Assembly (NCBI GenBank): GCA_036505275.1
Contig: DASXTS010000498.1
Coordinates: 1 to 9,147, forward strand
Length of the DNA stretch: 9,147 nucleotides
Reading direction: 5' to 3'
Source of the DNA: DASXTS01 sp036505275
Lineage (GTDB): Bacteria; Actinomycetota; Actinomycetes; Mycobacteriales; Pseudonocardiaceae
Below, piece by piece: positions 6,702-9,147 of the stretch. Both the position numbers and the translations under genes were made by a program. The notes beneath the pieces were generated by a model. That model was given only the letters and a program-made list of their open reading frames with translations, ran no database searches and was not told where the DNA came from. The first letter of the stretch is position 1. The number at the start of each line of letters is the position of its first letter.

Positions 6702-8192
6702 TCAGCGGCAGCCGCACTGGCGCAGCGCCGCGGCGATGGCATCGAGGGCTGGGCGTGCGGTGGTGGACGTCGAGCCGTTGGACAGCAGGGCGAAGACCAG
6801 GAGCCGGCCTTCCACGTCGAGCACCACGCCGGCGAGGGAGTTCGCGCTGGCCAGCGTGCCGGTCTTGGCCCGGACGTAGCCACGGCCAGGGCCGGCCGGG
6901 TCGTCGTACCGGTCGGCCAGGGTGCCGGTGCCACCGGCCACCGGCAGGCCGTCGAGCAGCTGCCGGAGCTTGCTGGTGCGCGGATCGGAGCGCCCTGGGG
7001 CGGCCGCGGCGGCCAGCAGGCCGGCAAGGGCTGTGGGGCTCACCTGATTGCGCGTGGAGAGCCCGCTGCCGTCCACCAGCCGCAGCTCCGCGGTGTCGAT
7101 GCCGTTGGCGGTGAGCACGGCGCGCATGGCGTCCACCGCGCCGGCAAACGTCGGCGGCGCGCCGGTGGCCAGTGCGACCTCCCGAGCCAGCACCTCGGCC
7201 AGCACGTTGTCGGAGATGCGCAGCGCCTGCGCCACCAGCTCCTTGATCGGCTGAGAGCGGACCGTACCCAGCAGGGCGGCGCCCGGTGGCGCCGCGCCCA
7301 CCGCCGCGGACCCCGGCTGCGCGCCGAGGCGGCGAGCCAGCTCGGCGGCCGCGGTGATCGCCGGGTTCCTGCTGCGCGGCGTTTCGGAGACGGTCGGCAC
7401 GCCGCGGCCACCGTCGAGCATCACCGGCACGATCGGGGCGACGAAGCCGCCGGGCACGTCGGCCGCATGCCAGCCAGGACCGAGCTGATCGCCGGTGTAC
7501 CGGCCGACGTCCACCAGCACCCTGCGCACTCCACCGGACACCGCGGTGCGTACCTGAGCCGCCAGGTCGTCCAGTTTCGGTGCGCCGGGGTACACGGACT
7601 CCAGGCCGGCCGGCAGCGCGCTCAGCGTGGGGTCGCCGCCGCCAACCAGCACCACGGTGCCCGGCTCGGCGCCGGCCACGACGGTGGTGGCCAGCCGCGC
7701 GTCCGGATCCAGCGCGAGCAGGGCGGCGGCCGCCGTGACCAGCTTCGCCGTGGAGCCGGGCACCAGCCGACGCCCGGCGTCCCGCGACCACAGCGCACTC
7801 GGCGTCCCGGCCTGCGTGCCCAGCTCCCCGGCCGGGTCGAGCACGACACCGGCGAACTGCCCGAGCGCCGCAGATCCGGCCAGTTGGTCCAGCACGGCGG
7901 CCAGCCCGGCGGCACTGGGTACCGGAGCTCTGGTGCCCACCGCTCGCAAGGCGGGCTGCGGCACCACGGGGGCCGGCGGCGGCGCGATCCGCACCGGGTT
8001 GGCCGCTGCGATCAAGTTCGCGAGGACGGCCGGCCCGCCGAGCGCGGCGCCCACCCCGGTGGCCGCGGCCAGCACCAGCACCAGCGCCGCCACGGCGACC
8101 TTGCCCGCGCGGCCGGACGGCAGCCGCACCCGCCGCCCGATCCTTGGCCCGAGCATGCGACCCAGCGGGCGCCTCAGCAGGCGCTGCAGCAC
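6702..8192 (-). CDS. dacB: D-alanyl-D-alanine carboxypeptidase/endopeptidase, PBP4 (class C PBP) family
   Basis: This 496-residue protein trims peptidoglycan stem peptides and may cleave cross-links outside the membrane. After a basic N-terminus there is one membrane-spanning or uncleaved signal segment (about 31-53, VAVAALVLVLAAATGVGAAL), then a Pro/Ala-rich linker. The peptidase S13 domain follows. The three penicillin-binding motifs are intact: SxxK as STAK (147-150, nucleophile Ser147), SxN as SDN (327-329) and KTG (443-445, in RAKTGTLASANS). The usual large insertion between SxxK and SxN is present. The frame extends to an ATG at 8228 and a TTG at 8252, but an AGGAGG lies 9 bases upstream of the GTG at 8192, so that start was chosen. 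It corresponds to Rv3627c in the mycobacterial locus, is divergent from ppa, and heads the dacB-DUF2342-tilS-hpt transcript. beta-Lactams would be expected to acylate it. Confidence 0.94.
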   Translation of the reverse strand: MLQRLLRRPLGRMLGPRIGRRVRLPSGRAGKVAVAALVLVLAAATGVGAALGGPAVLANLIAAANPVRIAPPPAPVVPQPALRAVGTRAPVPSAAGLAAVLDQLAGSAALGQFAGVVLDPAGELGTQAGTPSALWSRDAGRRLVPGSTAKLVTAAAALLALDPDARLATTVVAGAEPGTVVLVGGGDPTLSALPAGLESVYPGAPKLDDLAAQVRTAVSGGVRRVLVDVGRYTGDQLGPGWHAADVPGGFVAPIVPVMLDGGRGVPTVSETPRSRNPAITAAAELARRLGAQPGSAAVGAAPPGAALLGTVRSQPIKELVAQALRISDNVLAEVLAREVALATGAPPTFAGAVDAMRAVLTANGIDTAELRLVDGSGLSTRNQVSPTALAGLLAAAAAPGRSDPRTSKLRQLLDGLPVAGGTGTLADRYDDPAGPGRGYVRAKTGTLASANSLAGVVLDVEGRLLVFALLSNGSTSTTARPALDAIAAALRQCGCR

Positions 8193-8278
8193 CGCCACCC
8201 GCCTCCTCTTTGCCGATCTCTCCGGCATTTCTCGTGCCGCGTTCGAGCTCAACGCCTGGAATGGTCCAGACTAGCCAC
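8193..8278. promoter_or_regulatory. Divergent intergenic region between dacB and ppa
   Basis: About 86 bases separate the two chosen starts and must hold promoters for both directions. It is less GC-rich than the genes. I find no convincing -35/-10 pair with standard spacing on either strand, and no clear operator. The promoter role rests on position only. Confidence 0.4.
8202..8207 (-). promoter_or_regulatory. Shine-Dalgarno site deciding the dacB start
   Basis: A full AGGAGG on the minus strand lies 9 bases before the GTG at 8192 and 3 bases before another GTG at 8198. Spacing favours 8192. Upstream starts at 8228 (ATG) and 8252 (TTG) lack any such site and would place this motif inside the coding region. 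Confidence 0.7.
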
Positions 8279-8767
8279 GTGGAGTTCGACGTCACGATCG
8301 AGATCCCCAAGGGGGACCGCAACAAGTACGAGATGGACCACGCGACCGGTCGCATCCGGCTGGACCGGACGCTGTTCACCGCCACCCAGTACCCCGCCGA
8401 CTACGGCTTCATCGAGGACACCCTCGGCGAGGACGGCGATCCGCTGGACGCGCTCGTGCTGCTCCAGGAGCCGACGTTCCCCGGCTGCCTCATCCGCTGT
8501 CGCGCCATCGGTATGTACCGGATGCGCGACGAGAAGGGCGGCGACGACAAGGTGATGTGCGTGCCGGCCGCCGACCCGCGGCAGGAGCACCTGCGCGACA
8601 TCCACCACATGCCCGAGTTCCACCGGCTGGAGATCCAGCACTTCTTCGAGGTGTACAAGGACCTCGAGCCGGGCAAGAGCGTCGAGGGCGCCACCTGGGT
8701 CGGCCGCGCAGCCGCCGAGCGCGAGATCGAGGCCTCGCGCGAACGCGCCAAACAGCAGCATCACTGA
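8279..8767 (+). CDS. ppa: Inorganic pyrophosphatase, soluble family I
   Basis: The enzyme hydrolyses pyrophosphate to two phosphates in the cytoplasm with Mg2+, pulling biosynthetic reactions forward. From GTG at 8279 it has 162 residues, the length I recall for mycobacterial Ppa, and begins EFDVTIEIPKG after the start, the usual actinobacterial N-terminus. Motifs: KYE (16-18), DYGF (41-44), the signature EDGDPLDA (51-58) with metal-binding Asp52, Asp54 and Asp57, GGDDKV (87-92) and YKDLEPGK (126-133). An ATG at 8261 would add six residues (MVQTSH); neither start has a good Shine-Dalgarno, so the choice rests on family alignment. It is divergent from dacB, as Rv3628 is from Rv3627c. A strong hairpin follows 19 bases after the stop, so it is probably a single-gene transcript. 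Confidence 0.96.
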   Translation: MEFDVTIEIPKGDRNKYEMDHATGRIRLDRTLFTATQYPADYGFIEDTLGEDGDPLDALVLLQEPTFPGCLIRCRAIGMYRMRDEKGGDDKVMCVPAADPRQEHLRDIHHMPEFHRLEIQHFFEVYKDLEPGKSVEGATWVGRAAAEREIEASRERAKQQHH

Positions 8768-8786
8768 CCTGTGCCCGCAGGCCGCA

Positions 8787-8817
8787 GCTGGGTGCCGCGA
8801 TAATGCGGTCACCCAGC
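8787..8817 (+). terminator. Hairpin terminator of ppa
   Basis: GCTGGGTGCCGC (8787-8798) pairs with GCGGTCACCCAGC (8805-8817) over 12 base pairs with one bulged T (8809) and a GATAAT loop. It starts 19 bases after the ppa stop codon. No T-run follows, which is common for intrinsic terminators in high-GC actinomycetes. Confidence 0.75.
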
Positions 8818-8904
8818 GTAGGAACTCGTGGTCCGGCCTGGAACAAGTCGTGCGGTAGCGCTGACCGGTCCGCTCGCGGTCGTTGATCGCCGTGACTGTC
8901 GGCT

Positions 8905-8956
8905 GGCGTTGCAGGGGTGCAATCGGGCTCCACAGTTCCGGCGATCATGCCGGACC
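8905..8956. repeat. 52-bp direct repeat, copy 1
   Basis: The sequence begins GGCGTTGCAGGGGTGCAATC and ends GATCATGCCGGACC. It is identical over all 52 bases to the copy at 9096-9147. Each copy has two small dyads: TTGCA-GGGG-TGCAA near its start and TCCGGC-GATCAT-GCCGGA at its end. Similarity continues for a few bases upstream with mismatches and is lost by about 8896. Downstream, this copy runs into GCGGACC repeats. Confidence 0.95.
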
Positions 8957-8969
8957 GCGGACCGCGGAC
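8950..8969. repeat. 7-bp tandem repeat at the end of repeat copy 1
   Basis: The last seven bases of the 52-bp repeat (CCGGACC) are followed by GCGGACC twice and then GAGACC, giving a short array with a 7-base period. It may come from replication slippage or from imprecise insertion or excision at the repeat end. Confidence 0.7.
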
Positions 8970-9095
8970 CGAGACCGGGATCCCTCATCGATCCGTCGCG
9001 ATGGCCACGGCTGGGCACGTCAAGCCCTCAAAGTGCGTCCAAAGATTGGCCTGGGACAGGAGCTGGATTCCGGTCCCGGTTCCAACGTGATGGCC

Positions 9096-9147
9096 GGCGT
9101 TGCAGGGGTGCAATCGGGCTCCACAGTTCCGGCGATCATGCCGGACC
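9096..9147. repeat. 52-bp direct repeat, copy 2, ending at the window edge
   Basis: This copy is identical to 8905-8956 with a 191-base offset and contains the same two dyads. The window stops exactly at the last matching base, so the full repeat may be longer than 52 bp. What follows is not visible. Confidence 0.95.

Larger units (their letters stand above)
8818..9147. other. Gene-poor right flank with repeats
   Basis: After the ppa terminator no reading frame on either strand has a recognisable protein or plausible coding signal. The region holds a 52-bp perfect direct repeat, a 7-bp tandem repeat and several small stems. Base composition drops in places (around 9018-9050, with TCAAAG and CCAAAG stretches) compared with the genes. 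On the minus strand a frame is open from the right edge to a TGA at 8985-8987, about 53 codons with no start visible. Its translation includes LLSQANLWTHFEGLTCP, which I do not recognise with confidence. It could be the tail of a gene or a non-coding mobile-element end. Confidence 0.5.

Noticed and set aside
8144..8278. Longer ppa with an N-terminal extension
   Set aside because: The extra residues overlap the dacB start and its ribosome binding site, and the family begins at EFDVTIEIPKG.
5557..8385. Very long minus-strand frame of 942 codons covering DUF2342 and dacB
   Set aside because: Only the 5557-6630 part reads as a real protein (DUF2342). The rest is an out-of-frame shadow of dacB, rich in Arg/Gly/Ala, as expected in GC-rich DNA.
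8490..8948. Minus-strand frame beginning MIAGTVEPDC
   Set aside because: It runs antisense through most of the 3' half of ppa and its terminator hairpin; no recognisable domain.
8905..9147. CRISPR array
   Set aside because: Only two copies, 52 bp each, with a 139-base spacer; spacing and repeat length do not fit CRISPR.

Overview
The window is high-GC DNA (roughly 70% G+C by eye) with GTG starts, overlapping start/stop codons and protein sequences typical of Actinomycetota. The right-hand block has the gene order and orientation I recall from the mycobacterial hpt-tilS-DUF2342-dacB-ppa locus (M. tuberculosis Rv3624c to Rv3628). Several proteins resemble those of Pseudonocardiales/Mycobacteriales. 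Genus cannot be told from this sequence alone.

Region 1 (about 2-3773, + strand) is the downstream part of a sugar import and hydrolysis operon. It holds the 3' end of a MalF-type permease, a complete MalG-type permease, a CUT1-type (MalK/UgpC-like) ATPase with TOBE domain, and a GH63-type hydrolase that looks like a glucosylglycerate hydrolase (or the related mannosylglycerate hydrolase). Start and stop codons overlap at two of the three junctions and 12 bases separate the third, so the four genes are almost certainly co-transcribed and translationally coupled. The solute-binding protein and the rest of MalF would lie to the left, outside the window. Together they suggest uptake of a small glycoside of glycerate (or a similar compound) followed by cytoplasmic hydrolysis.

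Region 2 (3814-8192, - strand) is a housekeeping block transcribed towards the sugar operon: dacB (class C penicillin-binding protein, D-Ala-D-Ala carboxypeptidase), a DUF2342 HExxH metallopeptidase-like protein, tilS (tRNA-Ile lysidine synthetase) and hpt (hypoxanthine phosphoribosyltransferase). tilS carries a striking 51-bp palindromic insert in its reading frame.

Region 3 (8193-9147) begins with a short divergent intergenic region. It is followed by ppa (soluble inorganic pyrophosphatase, + strand) and a strong hairpin terminator just after it. The rest is about 330 bases without a convincing gene. That stretch holds a perfect 52-bp direct repeat at a 191-base offset; the second copy runs exactly to the end of the window. 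It also holds a short 7-bp tandem repeat attached to the first copy. This is the least explained part of the window.
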